Positions 6,455-6,686 of a stretch of 6,686 nucleotides of DNA are shown piece after piece; position 1 is the first letter of the stretch, and the number at the start of each line of letters is the position of its first letter. The position numbers were made by a program, and so were the translations under genes. The stretch is from assembly GCA_015658495.1 (NCBI GenBank), contig DQOT01000219.1, forward strand, positions 1 to 6,686, written 5' to 3'. The stretch is from Fidelibacterota bacterium. GTDB taxonomy: Bacteria; Fidelibacterota; Marinisomatia; Marinisomatales; UBA1611. The notes beneath the pieces were generated by a model. That model did not search any database. It had not been told where the DNA came from and worked only from the letters and a program-made list of their open reading frames with translations.

Positions 6455-6686
6455 ATGTGATGGGGCACCTAGCCAATCCTTCAATTCGGCAGGGAACTCA
6501 AATTTGGCCACATATGGACTGTAGTGGTTAACTAAACAATGGTTAACAAGATTTTGTCTTTTACTTGGCAAATCTTGGGGGCTTAATTTTTTTAAGGGTC
6601 ATGACTAGTTTAGCGGTTTATTTCGAAAGATTTCGAGTAATATTTGGTAGATATTTTCATGCCTGTAATTGAACCTAAACTCACTT
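6455..6686. other. Terminal region without a convincing gene; short repeats
   Basis: No canonical-start ORF of useful length is found on either strand. The stretch contains a direct repeat TGGTTAAC (6525-6532 and 6540-6547, 15 nt apart), an 8-bp perfect inverted repeat CAAGATTT/AAATCTTG (6547-6554 and 6570-6577), and an A/T palindrome CTTAA/TTAAG (6582-6596). A minus-strand frame (6598 down to 6404) is open for about 64 codons but has no ATG or GTG. A possible ATG at 6659 opens a frame that leaves the window after nine codons. I cannot tell a leader region from a gene remnant. Confidence 0.4.

Noticed and set aside
6460..6520. tRNA-like fragment (ttcaattc resembling a T-loop)
   Set aside because: No acceptor, D or anticodon stems can be paired around it.
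6601..6672. Short plus-strand ORF of 23 codons beginning at ATG 6601
   Set aside because: The AAGGG before it is only 2 nt from the ATG, too close for initiation, and the product has no recognisable feature.
6659..6686. Start of a gene running off the end (ATG with nine codons, MPVIEPKLT)
   Set aside because: Only nine codons are visible, with a weak ggtag upstream; it cannot be told from chance without the next bases.

Overview
The window is a chromosomal segment of a moderately AT-rich bacterium. All confident genes lie on the plus strand. It opens with the distal end of a ribosomal-protein operon (rpoA, rplQ) and runs into a secreted glycoside-hydrolase-like protein and two histidine-degradation genes (hutU, hutI). 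After a hairpin-rich spacer comes a small pair of genes, one for an exported protein of unknown function and one for a two-helix membrane protein. The RpoA and L17 sequences, the A-rich leaders with few Shine-Dalgarno sites, and the GHL10 protein would fit the Fibrobacterota-Chlorobiota-Bacteroidota (FCB) superphylum, perhaps a marine lineage such as Marinimicrobia (SAR406). This is an impression from sequence character and not a phylogenetic placement.

Layout. At 11-985 is the RNA polymerase alpha subunit, followed after 3 nt by ribosomal protein L17 (989-1381). After 24 nt comes a signal-peptide-bearing GHL10-type protein starting with GTG (1406-2545). After another 25 nt comes urocanate hydratase. 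Its conserved N-terminus extends upstream of the first ATG (2646) to an ATT codon at 2571, which sits 6 nt after a GGAG and directly behind an in-frame stop. A 73-nt spacer with degenerate short repeats precedes imidazolonepropionase (4303-5505). I see no terminator between rpoA and the end of hutI, so read-through transcription of all five genes is possible, although internal promoters cannot be excluded. The 181-nt spacer 5506-5686 carries two clear stem-loops. The exported-protein gene (5687-6142) and the small membrane-protein gene (6153-6389) form a tight bicistron closed by a good rho-independent terminator (6417-6454). The last 230 nt have no convincing gene. They hold short direct and inverted repeats and a start-less minus-strand open frame that might be a gene remnant.

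Function. RpoA and L17 are core gene-expression components. HutU and HutI catalyse the second and third steps of histidine breakdown (urocanate to imidazolonepropionate to N-formimino-glutamate). Histidase (hutH) and the last step (hutG or a formiminotransferase) are not in the window. The GHL10 protein probably acts outside the cytoplasm on a glycan, but its substrate cannot be read from sequence.

Most of the window is ordinary housekeeping and catabolic sequence. The strongest unusual observation is the apparent AUU initiation codon of hutU. I found no evidence of a CRISPR array, an intact mobile element, a defence system or an RNA gene.
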